Part shown: one piece after another, positions 1-7,483 of the stretch
Layout: each line of letters starts with the position of its first letter
Numbering within the stretch: the first letter of the stretch is position 1
The notes under the pieces: generated by a model
What the model was told of the DNA's origin: nothing
Databases searched by the model: none
The model's input: only the letters and a program-made list of their open reading frames with translations
Made by a program: the position numbers and the translations under genes
Origin: Burkholderiales bacterium
Lineage (GTDB): Bacteria; Pseudomonadota; Gammaproteobacteria; Burkholderiales; Burkholderiaceae
NCBI GenBank assembly: GCA_947372535.1
Contig: CANBUA010000057.1
Coordinates: 1 to 19,403, forward strand
Reading direction: 5' to 3'
Length of the DNA stretch: 19,403 nt

Positions 1-167
1 AAAAGACGCTGGCCTCGGGCATGCCCATGGCCAAGCTCTTGTTCAGTGGCAATGCCTCGATGGGCGTGCTGATCTTGCCGATCATGCTTTACCACCAGCT
101 GCAGCTGTTCGTGTGCACGCTGATGGCCCGGCGTTATGCCAGCCGCTCGCCCGGTCGCACGGAGTGA
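1..167 (+). CDS. Bile acid:sodium symporter-like carrier, C-terminal end (partial)
   Basis: Only the last 54 codons are present, in the frame starting at base 3 and ending at TGA 165-167. They contain a GMPMAKLLF stretch, a small-residue helix start (GNASMGVLILPIM) and a YHQLQLFVCTLMARRYA ending. This pattern is typical of the last helices of the SBF-like bile acid:sodium symporter family (YfeH-type), which moves organic anions across the inner membrane. The substrate cannot be told from this fragment. Its last codons carry the ribosome binding site of the next gene, so it probably shares a transcript with rluA. The family call rests on recalled similarity of a short end. Confidence 0.7.
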   Translation, partial: KTLASGMPMAKLLFSGNASMGVLILPIMLYHQLQLFVCTLMARRYASRSPGRTE

Positions 168-170
168 GCC

Positions 171-839
171 TTGCTTGACGCCTGCGTGGTTTACACGCCC
201 CCGCCTGATCTGGGTCTGGACCTGGTCTACCAAGACGAGGCGCTGATCGTGGTCAACAAGCCCGAGGGGCTGCTGTCGGTACCGGGGCGGGGCGACGACC
301 GCGCCGATTGCATGGTGTCTCGCGTCCAGCAGCGCGTGCCGGAAGCCCTGACCGTGCACCGCTTGGACATGGCCACCTCTGGCTTGCTGGTGTTCGCCCG
401 TGGCCCCGACATGCAGCGCGCCTTGAGCCTGGCCTTTCAAGACCGTGGCGTCAGCAAACGCTATGTGGCCGTGGTGCATGGCCTGGTCCAGCCAGACGAG
501 GGGGTGGTTGACCTGCCTTTGATCGCCGACTGGCCCAACCGCCCGCGCCAGATGGTGTGCCACGAGCGCGGCAAGCCGTCGCAAACGCGCTTTCAGGTGT
601 TGGCGCGCGATGCCGTGGCCGGCCAGACGCGGGTGGCGTTGGAGCCCATCACGGGCCGCTCGCACCAGCTGCGCGTGCACATGTTGGCACTGGGGCACCC
701 CATCGTGGGCGATCCGTTTTATGGCGATGCAGATTTGCAGCGCCCATTCGCCAGGCTGCACTTGCATGCGGCTGAGCTTGGCATGGTGCACCCGGTGTCA
801 GGGCAGTGGGTGTCTTGGGCCTGCGAGGCGCCGTTCTGA
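171..839 (+). CDS. rluA: RluA, dual-specificity 23S rRNA / tRNA pseudouridine synthase
   Basis: A 222-residue cytoplasmic enzyme that in E. coli converts U746 of 23S rRNA and U32 of several tRNAs to pseudouridine. The hallmark HRLDMATSG motif is at residues 63-71, with catalytic Asp66. It is preceded by a VNKPEGLLSVPGRG block (28-41) and followed by DLPLI-DWPNRP and ITGRSHQLRVHMLALGHP, all features of RluA rather than RluB/C/D. There is no S4 domain, as expected for RluA, and the length matches the family. The start is TTG at 171: the upstream gene's TGA lies in the same frame at 165-167, and GGAG at 161-164 sits 6 bases before it. This arrangement suggests coupled translation with the carrier gene. 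A GTG at 186 is a less likely start. Confidence 0.93.
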   Translation: MLDACVVYTPPPDLGLDLVYQDEALIVVNKPEGLLSVPGRGDDRADCMVSRVQQRVPEALTVHRLDMATSGLLVFARGPDMQRALSLAFQDRGVSKRYVAVVHGLVQPDEGVVDLPLIADWPNRPRQMVCHERGKPSQTRFQVLARDAVAGQTRVALEPITGRSHQLRVHMLALGHPIVGDPFYGDADLQRPFARLHLHAAELGMVHPVSGQWVSWACEAPF

Positions 840-878
840 GCCCCTTGGCCAGTGCAGCCTCAGCCCGGCGTGAGGCGC

Positions 879-1334
879 TCAAGGCCGGTCCTCGGTGTGG
901 GTGCGCAGGCCCGGTTCGCCCTCATCGCGGTGCGCATGGCCTTTGAGGATCCGTTGCAGCCAGTGCCCCAGCACACTCACATGCAAGAGGTTGGCCATCA
1001 GCGTGTGCAAATGCCTGATGGCCAGGCTGTCGTCTGCGCTGGCCAGCGAAGCCAGCCATCCGCTGGCGCCCAGGCCCAGGACCAGCCCCCACAGCCACAT
1101 CGACAGCCACCGGCTGTGTCCGCTCGCGCTGGGCGGTGAGGGCCACAGCCATTCATGCAACAAACGGATCAGCACCACGGTCGCAGCGAGCGTGCCGACA
1201 TCGCGGTGCAGGCCATCAGGCACGTTGAGCAGGTTGAAAATGACCGCCACCGCCACCACCCAATGGCTCAGGCGCATCAATCGGCTCGGCGAGGGCGTGC
1301 TGCTGACGCTGGCGTCAGCTTGTTTTGAGGGCAT
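879..1334 (-). CDS. Small cytochrome b561-like membrane protein
   Basis: A 151-residue protein with about four predicted membrane helices: roughly 22-37, 46-63, 77-95 and 108-130. Histidines are placed as in bacterial cytochrome b561 / hydrogenase cytochrome b domains (PF01292 type): His24 in RLSHW of helix 1, His43 before helix 2, and His110, His118 and His124 around helix 4. Such proteins hold two b-type hemes and pass electrons between quinol and a partner in the inner membrane. At 151 residues it is shorter than typical members (about 175-200), and the C-terminus is a His/Glu/Arg-rich cytoplasmic tail. The start at 1334 is chosen because AGGAG lies 6 bases upstream. The frame stays open to an ATG at 1388 but that has no ribosome binding site. 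It is convergent with rluA and divergent from the KAS III gene. The family call is from pattern only. Confidence 0.68.
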   Translation of the reverse strand: MPSKQADASVSSTPSPSRLMRLSHWVVAVAVIFNLLNVPDGLHRDVGTLAATVVLIRLLHEWLWPSPPSASGHSRWLSMWLWGLVLGLGASGWLASLASADDSLAIRHLHTLMANLLHVSVLGHWLQRILKGHAHRDEGEPGLRTHTEDRP

Positions 1335-1501
1335 GCGTATCTCCTGGGCGTGCAGCGAGGCGCGCGGTTTTCTGCTCGGTGCCGACATGGTAGGGACCGG
1401 TCATGAAGTCAGCCTGAAGCCCGCCGTTCTGTGGATGTCCCCAAGGTGGCACGGGGGTATTGGTGGCAAAATCGCTTCTTTTCGTCTGAGACTTGGTTGC
1501 C

Positions 1502-2623
1502 ATGAGCGCAGTTGTCATCACGGGTACGGGTTTGTACCAACCTCCCCACACCATCACCAACGATGAGTTGGTCGTGTCCTTCAACGCCTATGTGGACAGC
1601 TTCAATGCCCACCACGCCGCCGAGATCGAAGCTGGAACCGTGCAGGCTTTGACGCACTCCAGCAGCGAGTTCATCGAGAAGGCCTCCGGCATCAAGCAGC
1701 GCTATGTGATCGACAAGGAAGGCGTCCTTGACCCAAAGCGCATGTACCCCCGCTTCGTTGAGCGCTCTGACGATCAGCTCTCGCTGATGGCTGAAATCGC
1801 CGTTGACGCTGCCAAGAAGGCCCTGGCGCAAGCCGGCAAGACAGGTGCCGATGTTGACGCCGTGATCTGCTCGTCGGCCAACATGCAGCGCGCTTACCCA
1901 GCCATGGCCATTGAGATCCAGCAGGCGATTGGCGCCAAGGGCTATGGCTTTGACATGAACGTGGCGTGCTCGGCCGCCACCTTTGCGCTTGAGCAAGCGG
2001 CCAACGCCATCAAGTCGGGCTCGGCCAAGTGCGTGCTGGTGGTCAACCCAGAAATCACCTCGGCTCACCAAGAGTGGAAAGACCGTGATTGCCACTTCAT
2101 CTTCGGTGATGTGTGCACGGCCACCATCGTTGAAAGCGCCGACACGGCCACGGGCCCCGAGCAGTGGGAAGTGCTCAGCACGCACCTGGCAACGCAGTTC
2201 TCCAACAACATCCGCAACAACTTCGGTTACATGAACCGCAGTGAAGACAGCGACCCGCTGGCCCGCGATAAAACCTTCCGCCAAGAAGGCCGCAAGGTCT
2301 TCAAAGAAGTGGTGCCGATTGCCGCGGCGCACATCGAAGCCCAACTGGGCGCCCTGAAGCTTGAGCCCACACAGGTTCGCCGCTTCTGGCTGCATCAGGC
2401 CAACCAGACCATGAACCAGTTGGTCATCAAGAAGTTGATCGGTGGCGAAGCCACGCAAGACATCGCCCCCTTGATCCTGGACGAATACGCCAACACGGCG
2501 TCCGCCGGTTCGGTGATCGCCTTCCACACGCACCGTGCCGACCTGGCAAAGGGCGACCTGGGCGTGATCTGCTCTTTTGGCGCTGGTTATTCGGTGGGCA
2601 GCTTGGTGCTGCGCAAGCGCTGA
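1502..2623 (+). CDS. Beta-ketoacyl-ACP synthase III-like enzyme (beta-ketodecanoyl-ACP synthase type)
   Basis: A 373-residue thiolase-fold condensing enzyme. The Cys-His-Asn triad of KAS III is visible: Cys156 in NVACSAATF, His298 in FWLHQAN and Asn331 in YANTASAGS. The glycine-rich CSFGAGYSVGSLV C-terminus is also typical. Sequence details (GTGLYQPP N-terminus, SFNAY, FIEKASGIKQRYV, FSNNIRNNFG) recall the Pseudomonas aeruginosa PA3286 enzyme, which condenses octanoyl-CoA from beta-oxidation with malonyl-ACP to give beta-ketodecanoyl-ACP. It is longer than classical FabH (about 320). ATG 1502 is preferred over the in-frame TTG at 1493, because the product then begins directly with SAVVITGTG. 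No good Shine-Dalgarno is seen. A hairpin terminator follows at 2675-2714. It lies outside any fatty-acid operon. The KAS III family is firm; the substrate is inferred. Confidence 0.88.
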   Translation: MSAVVITGTGLYQPPHTITNDELVVSFNAYVDSFNAHHAAEIEAGTVQALTHSSSEFIEKASGIKQRYVIDKEGVLDPKRMYPRFVERSDDQLSLMAEIAVDAAKKALAQAGKTGADVDAVICSSANMQRAYPAMAIEIQQAIGAKGYGFDMNVACSAATFALEQAANAIKSGSAKCVLVVNPEITSAHQEWKDRDCHFIFGDVCTATIVESADTATGPEQWEVLSTHLATQFSNNIRNNFGYMNRSEDSDPLARDKTFRQEGRKVFKEVVPIAAAHIEAQLGALKLEPTQVRRFWLHQANQTMNQLVIKKLIGGEATQDIAPLILDEYANTASAGSVIAFHTHRADLAKGDLGVICSFGAGYSVGSLVLRKR

Positions 2624-2674
2624 TCGCTTGACACCCCTGTGTGCGCTGGCTTTGCAAGGCTGGCGTTCACTGCG

Positions 2675-2714
2675 CGGCCCGCTTGGTGATGCCACCAGCC
2701 GGGCCGTTTCATTT
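2675..2714 (+). terminator. Hairpin terminator after the KAS III-like gene
   Basis: The arms CGGCCCG (2675-2681) and CGGGCCG (2700-2706) pair perfectly. They enclose a second stem TGGTG/CACCA (2684-2688/2693-2697) around a 4-base loop, and TTTCATTT follows directly. It lies 51 bases past the stop of the upstream gene and 32 bases before the sbcB start. The T tract is interrupted, so termination may be partial and some read-through into sbcB is possible. Confidence 0.7.
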
Positions 2715-2746
2715 GCTTGGCAGCCTTGCGTTGGAATGGACTGGTC

Positions 2747-4210
2747 ATGAGCGGCGACTTCACTTTTTACTGGCACGACTACGAAACCTTCGGCAAGGTG
2801 CCTCGGCACGACCGGCCCTCGCAGTTCGCCGGCGTGCGCACCGATGCCGATCTCAACGAGGTGGGCGAGCCCCTGATGCAGTATTGCCAGCCTGCGCTGG
2901 ACTACCTGCCTGACCCAGAGGCTTGTTTGCTCACCGGCATCCTGCCGCAGACCTGTGCCGAGCGCGGCGTGCCCGAACACGCCTTTGCCGCCGCCATCGA
3001 GCACGAGCTTGCCACGCCCGAAACGATCGGCGTGGGCTACAACACCATCCGGTTTGACGACGAAGTTACCCGCCACCTGTTTTGGCGCAACCTCATCGAC
3101 CCCTACGCCCGCGAATGGCAAAACGGCTGTGGCCGCTGGGACCTGATCGACGTGGTGCGCTGCACTTGGGCGCTGCGGCCCCAAGGCATCCGCTGGCCTC
3201 TGGGCCCCGATGGCAAGCCCAGCTTCAAGCTCGAAGCGCTCACGCAGGCCAACGGCCTGTCGCACGAGGCGGCGCACGATGCCCTGTCAGACGTGCGCGC
3301 CACCATTGCCGTGGCCCGACTGGTCAAACAGGCCCAGCCGCGCCTGTGGGACTTCTGCCTGAAGCTGCGCAAGAAAGACGCGGTGCTGCTTGAGGCCGGC
3401 CTCGACAAACCCCGCAGCCAGTGGAAGCCGTTTTTGCACTTGTCGAGCATGTTTGGCAGCGACCGCGGTTTCATGGCGCTGGTGTGGCCGCTGGCACAGC
3501 ACCCGTCCAACAAAAACGAAATCCTGTGCTGGGATTTGGCCCATGACCCCAGCGAGCTGTTTCGCTTGAGCGCCGACGAGATCCGCCTGCGCGTGTTCAC
3601 CCGCAGCGCCGATTTGCCCGAGGGCGTGCAGCGCCTGCCCATCAAGAGCGTGCACATCAACAAGTCGCCCATCGTGATCGGCAACCTCAAGGTGGCGACG
3701 CCCGAGGTCATGGCCAATTGGGGGCTGGATCTGGAGCAGGCCTTGCGCCACGCCGAAACCGCTGCTGGCCACGGCCCCAGCATGGACGGCATCTGGGCCG
3801 AGGTCTATGCCCGCCGCGAGCGTGAGCGGCACGCCATGCACACCGATGTCGATGAAGACCTGTACGGGGGCTTTGTGGGCAACGAAGACCGCCGCGTGCT
3901 GGAGCGCCTGCGGCACCTCAGCCCCGAGCAACTGGCCGACAAATCGCCGGCCTTTGTGGACGAGCGCCTGGACGAGCTGCTGTTTCGCTACCGCGCGCGC
4001 AACTTCTCCGACACGCTCAATGAGGCCGAGCAAGCACGCTGGTTGGCGCTGCGCCGCGCCCGCCTGATCGATGGACAAGGCCCGGGCTTGAGCCTGGCCG
4101 CGTTCTTTGAACGCATTGACCAACTGAGCGAGCAGCTCAATGAAGACGACGAGCGCGCACAAGACATCCTGGGGGCGCTGTACGACCATGCCGAACACAT
4201 CGCACCCTGA
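2747..4210 (+). CDS. sbcB: Exodeoxyribonuclease I (ExoI/SbcB)
   Basis: A 487-residue processive 3'-5' exonuclease on single-stranded DNA, acting in recombination and mismatch repair in the cytoplasm. The DEDDh active site is complete and aligns with E. coli ExoI at a constant offset of four: Asp11 and Glu13 (HDYETFG), Asp104 (IRFDDEVTRH), His177 and Asp182 (AHDALSDVRATIA). After the exonuclease domain (about 1-200) come the SH3-like and helical C-terminal regions, including the RLPIKSVHINKSPIV segment. Total length is close to the 475 residues of the E. coli enzyme. ATG 2747 is chosen over an upstream TTG at 2717 because the protein then begins like known ExoI and a GGAATGGA purine stretch precedes it. 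Its 3' end overlaps the next gene by 23 bases. Confidence 0.96.
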   Translation: MSGDFTFYWHDYETFGKVPRHDRPSQFAGVRTDADLNEVGEPLMQYCQPALDYLPDPEACLLTGILPQTCAERGVPEHAFAAAIEHELATPETIGVGYNTIRFDDEVTRHLFWRNLIDPYAREWQNGCGRWDLIDVVRCTWALRPQGIRWPLGPDGKPSFKLEALTQANGLSHEAAHDALSDVRATIAVARLVKQAQPRLWDFCLKLRKKDAVLLEAGLDKPRSQWKPFLHLSSMFGSDRGFMALVWPLAQHPSNKNEILCWDLAHDPSELFRLSADEIRLRVFTRSADLPEGVQRLPIKSVHINKSPIVIGNLKVATPEVMANWGLDLEQALRHAETAAGHGPSMDGIWAEVYARRERERHAMHTDVDEDLYGGFVGNEDRRVLERLRHLSPEQLADKSPAFVDERLDELLFRYRARNFSDTLNEAEQARWLALRRARLIDGQGPGLSLAAFFERIDQLSEQLNEDDERAQDILGALYDHAEHIAP

Positions 4211-4718
4211 TCGCGTGGTCCAGACCCATGCGCCGCAGCTCAAGTACCTGGCCGGCTACCCGCCGCAGCTGCTGCAGCAAGTCCAAGCCTTGATCGATGC
4301 GGGCAAGCTTTCTGAGACCCTGCGCCAGCGCTACCCCGAGCAACACGCGGTCAAGTCCGACACGGCCTTGTACGACTACGTGATGGACCTCAAGACCCGC
4401 CACATGCGCAACGCCGCCCCCATCAACAAGGTGGCCTACGACAGCAAGCTCAAGGTGATTTCGCATGCCTTGGGCACACACACCGCGGTGTCTCGCGTGC
4501 AAGGCGGCAAGCTCAAGGCCAAGCACGAGATCCGCGTGGCCACTTTGTTCAAAGACACGCCTCCAGAGTTCTTGCGCATGATCGTGGTCCACGAACTGGC
4601 TCACCTCAAAGAAAAAGCCCATGACAAGGCCTTCTATCAGCTGTGCGCGCACATGGAACCGAGCTACCACCAGTACGAGTTTGACCTGCGGCTTTACCTG
4701 ACTGCGCAAGACCTGTAG
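4188..4718 (+). CDS. YgjP-like (DUF45) zinc metallopeptidase
   Basis: A 176-residue soluble protein. It carries the zinc site HELAH at residues 135-139 with a third histidine at 145 (KAHDKAFY), followed by the conserved HMEPSYHQYEFDLRLYL ending. This is the YgjP / WLM-like M48-clan peptidase layout. The physiological substrate of this family is poorly defined. The start at ATG 4188 lies inside the last codons of sbcB (23-base overlap), so translation is probably coupled and the two are co-transcribed. The frame is open farther upstream to ATG 4140, but that would lengthen the overlap and add no family-like sequence. Just downstream a short GGGGT-CAA-ACCCC hairpin (4745-4757) could act as a weak terminator, though it lacks a clear T tract. 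Confidence 0.85.
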   Translation: MPNTSHPDRVVQTHAPQLKYLAGYPPQLLQQVQALIDAGKLSETLRQRYPEQHAVKSDTALYDYVMDLKTRHMRNAAPINKVAYDSKLKVISHALGTHTAVSRVQGGKLKAKHEIRVATLFKDTPPEFLRMIVVHELAHLKEKAHDKAFYQLCAHMEPSYHQYEFDLRLYLTAQDL

Positions 4719-4868
4719 GCCAAGGTGGGCGCAGCCATGGTGTCGGGGTCAAACCCCTAACCCTTTGTGTGTGGCACCCCTTGTTCTCGCCGCAAAAAGG
4801 GCATTGCTGAAGGGTGTAAAACGCGCAAACCCTCTGGGAGCTCGAAGCGTCTTATCCTGAAAATAACG

Positions 4869-4888
4869 TTGACAGTTAATCGACTGTC
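4869..4888 (+). promoter_or_regulatory. Candidate operator / -35 element upstream of the modular lipase
   Basis: The perfect -35-like hexamer TTGACA (4869-4874) overlaps an 18-base inverted repeat, GACAGT-N6-ACTGTC (4871-4888). AATCGA also occurs twice, at 4878-4883 and 4892-4897. The lipase start is 42 bases past the repeat. No convincing -10 hexamer lies 16-18 bases downstream of TTGACA, so a promoter is not shown. A dyad overlapping a -35 box is a common operator layout, and an activator-dependent or repressed promoter is one reading. The assignment is inferential. Confidence 0.35.
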
Positions 4889-4930
4889 GGCAATCGATGT
4901 GACGGTTGCCTCATTGCTCAGGAGAGAGAC

Positions 4931-6727
4931 ATGTTCAACAAATTCGCCTCGAAGGCCGTTGTGGCCTTGCCCTTGACGGCACTGGCACTGGCCATTTCTG
5001 CGGCTCATGCAGCCCCTGTGGTGGGCCCCGCTGACGCCACGTTCTACAACATTCCCGCCACGGCACCTGCTGGCGTTCACGGTGATCTGGTGTCGTATCG
5101 CCAAACGACCGTCAAGCTGGGCGACACCGCGCCAGCCACCAATGCCTGGAACGTTGTTTATCAATCCACTGACTCTGTGGGCAAGAGCAACTACGTGTCG
5201 GGCACGGTGCTGGTTCCCAGCGCCGTCTGGACCGGCACCGGCCCTCGCCCCGTGATCCTGTACGCCGTGGGCACGCACGGTCTGGCCAATGATTGCGCGC
5301 CTTCGCGCCAAATGGCCAAGGGCACCGACTATGAAAACGCCAACATCGCAGCCGCGTTGAAGGCCGGTTACGCCGTGCTGGTGTCTGACTATGCGGGCTA
5401 CCTGAACGGCGCGTCGTCGACCTACCTGGCCGGCGCCTCGCAAGGCCACGCCGTGCTGGACATCTTCACGGCGGCGACCAGCATCCCTGCCACCGGCATC
5501 ACCGCCACCTCGAAGGCCGCCATCTGGGGCTATTCGCAAGGTGGTCAATCGTCTGCATGGGCAGCCGAGTTGTTGACCAGCTACGCACCTGGCTTGAACG
5601 TCGTGGGTGTGGCCGCGGGTGGTATTCCGGCTGATTTCATCAAGACTTCGTTGAACCTGGATGGCAATTTGGGCGCCGGGTTCTTGTTCTCAGCCGTCTC
5701 TGGCTTGTCTAAGCAATACCCCAAGGGCATTCCCGTTGGAACGATTGCCAGCGACTTTGGCAAGGCTGAATTGGCCAAGTTGCAGACACAGTGTGTTTTC
5801 ACTGCCTTGCTGACCCACTTGAATGGCAAACTTTCCGACTACACGCTGAACAACACCACGCTCACCGAGTTGGAAGACATTGGCTACGTCAATGACACCT
5901 TGGTCGCCCAAAACCTGGGGCTGCAGCCCGTCAACGTGCCCTTGTACCAATACCATGGCCAGGCTGACGAGTTCATTCCCCTGGACCAAGACATTGCGCT
6001 GAAGCGTCAATACTGCGCCAAGTACCCCAACGTCACGTTCGACGTCTACCCCAGCGAGCACATCGTCACGCAGTTCCAGGCAGCGCCCAATGTGTTGACC
6101 TGGTTGGGTGACCGCTTCGCCGGCAAGCCTGCGACTGGCACCTGTGGCAACAACGCTCCAGAGCCCAAGTCGATCGCCAACCCAGGTGGTGGTGACTTCG
6201 TGGTCTCCCTGACCAAGTGGCCCTTGACCGCCAGCGTGGGCCTCAAGACCCTCAAGCAAACGGTGAACCTGCCTGCCACATCGACCTTCACGGCCGATGC
6301 CAACATCACGGCAAAGACCCTCAAGGGCAACTTGGTGGTGCCTGAATTCAAGCAATCGATCAACATCATTGGTTTGCCAGTGCCCGTCGGTCTGCGCATC
6401 ACCCCGGTCGGCGAGACCACGGGTACCACCAGCTTGGACAACGACGGTATCTTGCACGTGCATGGCAAGGCTTACGTGAACATCACGGTCACGTCCTTGC
6501 TGGGCATTCCTTTCGGTGAGTGCAAGACGGTCACGCCGGTCGAGTTCCCGCTGAACTTTGACGGTCCTGTTTCCTCCTTGGGCAATGGTGGCCTGACCTT
6601 CACCGGCACCACGACCTTCCCCCAAATCAAGGGCTGCTTCGTGTCGGGCATCTTGACCGCCTTGATGTCGGGTACGGGTCAGTCGTACAGCTTCAACGTG
6701 GCACCTCCTGCCCCAACGAAGTACTGA
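4931..6727 (+). CDS. Secreted LIP-family lipase/esterase with an extra C-terminal beta-rich domain
   Basis: A 598-residue exported hydrolase. A signal peptide with a Lys-bearing start, a hydrophobic core and an AHA-AP cleavage site (after about residue 27) targets it to the periplasm or outside. The alpha/beta-hydrolase part (about 50-405) is of the secretory-lipase (LIP, PF03583-like) type. The nucleophile Ser202 sits in GYSQG (200-204), and the likely partners are Asp346 (HGQADEFIP) and His377 (YPSEHIV). LIP enzymes cleave acylglycerols or other esters. Residues about 420-595 form a separate region rich in Thr, Val and Gly with Cys531 and Cys569, probably disulphide-linked. It resembles C-terminal domains I recall from actinobacterial secreted lipases. 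AGGAGAG lies 7 bases before the ATG, so the start is firm. A strong terminator follows. The hydrolase call is solid; the substrate is unknown. Confidence 0.88.
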   Translation: MFNKFASKAVVALPLTALALAISAAHAAPVVGPADATFYNIPATAPAGVHGDLVSYRQTTVKLGDTAPATNAWNVVYQSTDSVGKSNYVSGTVLVPSAVWTGTGPRPVILYAVGTHGLANDCAPSRQMAKGTDYENANIAAALKAGYAVLVSDYAGYLNGASSTYLAGASQGHAVLDIFTAATSIPATGITATSKAAIWGYSQGGQSSAWAAELLTSYAPGLNVVGVAAGGIPADFIKTSLNLDGNLGAGFLFSAVSGLSKQYPKGIPVGTIASDFGKAELAKLQTQCVFTALLTHLNGKLSDYTLNNTTLTELEDIGYVNDTLVAQNLGLQPVNVPLYQYHGQADEFIPLDQDIALKRQYCAKYPNVTFDVYPSEHIVTQFQAAPNVLTWLGDRFAGKPATGTCGNNAPEPKSIANPGGGDFVVSLTKWPLTASVGLKTLKQTVNLPATSTFTADANITAKTLKGNLVVPEFKQSINIIGLPVPVGLRITPVGETTGTTSLDNDGILHVHGKAYVNITVTSLLGIPFGECKTVTPVEFPLNFDGPVSSLGNGGLTFTGTTTFPQIKGCFVSGILTALMSGTGQSYSFNVAPPAPTKY

Positions 6728-6737
6728 TCTGAGGGCC

Positions 6738-6788
6738 AGCCCCTCTCCGCCCGAGCCCATGTGGTTGAGGGCAGGGAGGGGCTTTTTT
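6738..6788 (+). terminator. Strong rho-independent terminator after the modular lipase
   Basis: Left arm AGCCCCTCTCCGCCC (6738-6752) pairs with GGGCAGGGAGGGGCT (6769-6783) with only an interior mismatch. A run of six T ends at 6788. It begins 10 bases after the lipase stop. The next gene starts only 24 bases further on, so that gene is expressed by read-through or from a promoter inside the lipase gene or terminator region. Confidence 0.88.
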
Positions 6789-6811
6789 GAATGTGGATGA
6801 AAGGTCTTCCC

Positions 6812-7483
6812 ATGTCGACGATTCAATGGCGCTCTCGCACACCGCGCTGGTGGCCTGTCGCGCTGGGCCTGGTGTCCGTGGCTGTCGTTTCGGCTTGGTG
6901 CTGGTCGTCGTTCACCGCGCCGGCCACAGAATTGACGACAAGCGCTTCCCCGTCTGTTGTGCCTGCTGGCCTGGAGCCAATGGCCACATCACAGCAGCCC
7001 ACGGCCGAGCCCTTGAGCGTGGCGGAGAAGGTGGTCGCCGCGGCGATTGAAGGACAAAAAGAAGCTGCGCAGGTGGTGGAGCGCCAGCCCGATGAGCTCA
7101 CGCCCATTGTGGGCAAGGTCAAAGAGCGCCCTCCTTATGTCTCTGTGATGGAGTGGGGCATGCTCAAAGGGGTGGCTGAACAGCACGAGAAGCCCGATCA
7201 GGAGTTGAACCACCTCGTCAACTACCTGCGTTTCACCAAGAAGCTGGAGCTGTACCAAGGCTTGTCGTCCTCACTGGCGCCGGCCCGACGCATGGCCTTG
7301 GCCGAGCAGTTGATCCAGGAGTTGCCCGCACGCCTGCGTCAGGGCGACATGGACCTCAGGGAGGCTCAGCGCCTGCTGGCCGAGATGCTGCAGGATGCGG
7401 CGCCCGATGCCCAGGCCCGGCAGCAGCGCAGCGTCACTGAGCAGGCCAAGTTGACCAAGGCCATGGCATCTGCCTCGCCTTGA
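6812..7483 (+). CDS. Membrane-anchored, helix-rich periplasmic protein of unknown function
   Basis: A 223-residue protein I cannot name with certainty. It has one N-terminal membrane helix (about 13-32, after a basic Arg/Trp segment), then a Pro/Ala/Ser/Thr-rich linker (35-70). From about 70 to 215 it is predominantly helical and charged, with a recognisable core PPYVSVMEWGMLKG followed by ELNHLVNYLRFTKKLELYQG (131-150). An inside-to-outside anchor, a flexible linker and a helical periplasmic body is the layout of lipase foldases (Lif). However, it is shorter than Lif (about 340), and I do not see the conserved RXXFDY-type motif. Lying directly behind a secreted lipase it may help fold or export it, but this is guilt by association. 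ATG 6812 is chosen because AAAGG lies 8 bases upstream; ATGs at 6791 and 6797 lack a site. Confidence 0.62.
   Translation: MSTIQWRSRTPRWWPVALGLVSVAVVSAWCWSSFTAPATELTTSASPSVVPAGLEPMATSQQPTAEPLSVAEKVVAAAIEGQKEAAQVVERQPDELTPIVGKVKERPPYVSVMEWGMLKGVAEQHEKPDQELNHLVNYLRFTKKLELYQGLSSSLAPARRMALAEQLIQELPARLRQGDMDLREAQRLLAEMLQDAAPDAQARQQRSVTEQAKLTKAMASASP

Noticed and set aside
1335..1388. Eighteen-residue N-terminal extension of the b561-like protein to ATG 1388
   Set aside because: The internal ATG at 1334 has a strong AGGAG site; the upstream ATG has none.
1409..3277. 622-codon minus-strand frame opposite the KAS III-like gene and sbcB
   Set aside because: It runs across two well-supported plus-strand genes and the terminator between them, and its product shows no motif.
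4745..4757. GGGGT-CAA-ACCCC hairpin as a terminator for the YgjP-like gene
   Set aside because: The stem is only five pairs with a three-base loop, and no T run follows; too weak to list as a terminator.
4869..4897. Full sigma-70 promoter starting with TTGACA
   Set aside because: The -35 match is perfect but no acceptable -10 lies at 16-18 bases spacing, so only a candidate regulatory element is listed.
5690..6826. 378-codon minus-strand frame opposite the modular lipase
   Set aside because: The lipase has signal peptide, catalytic triad and ribosome site. The antisense product is a composition artefact.
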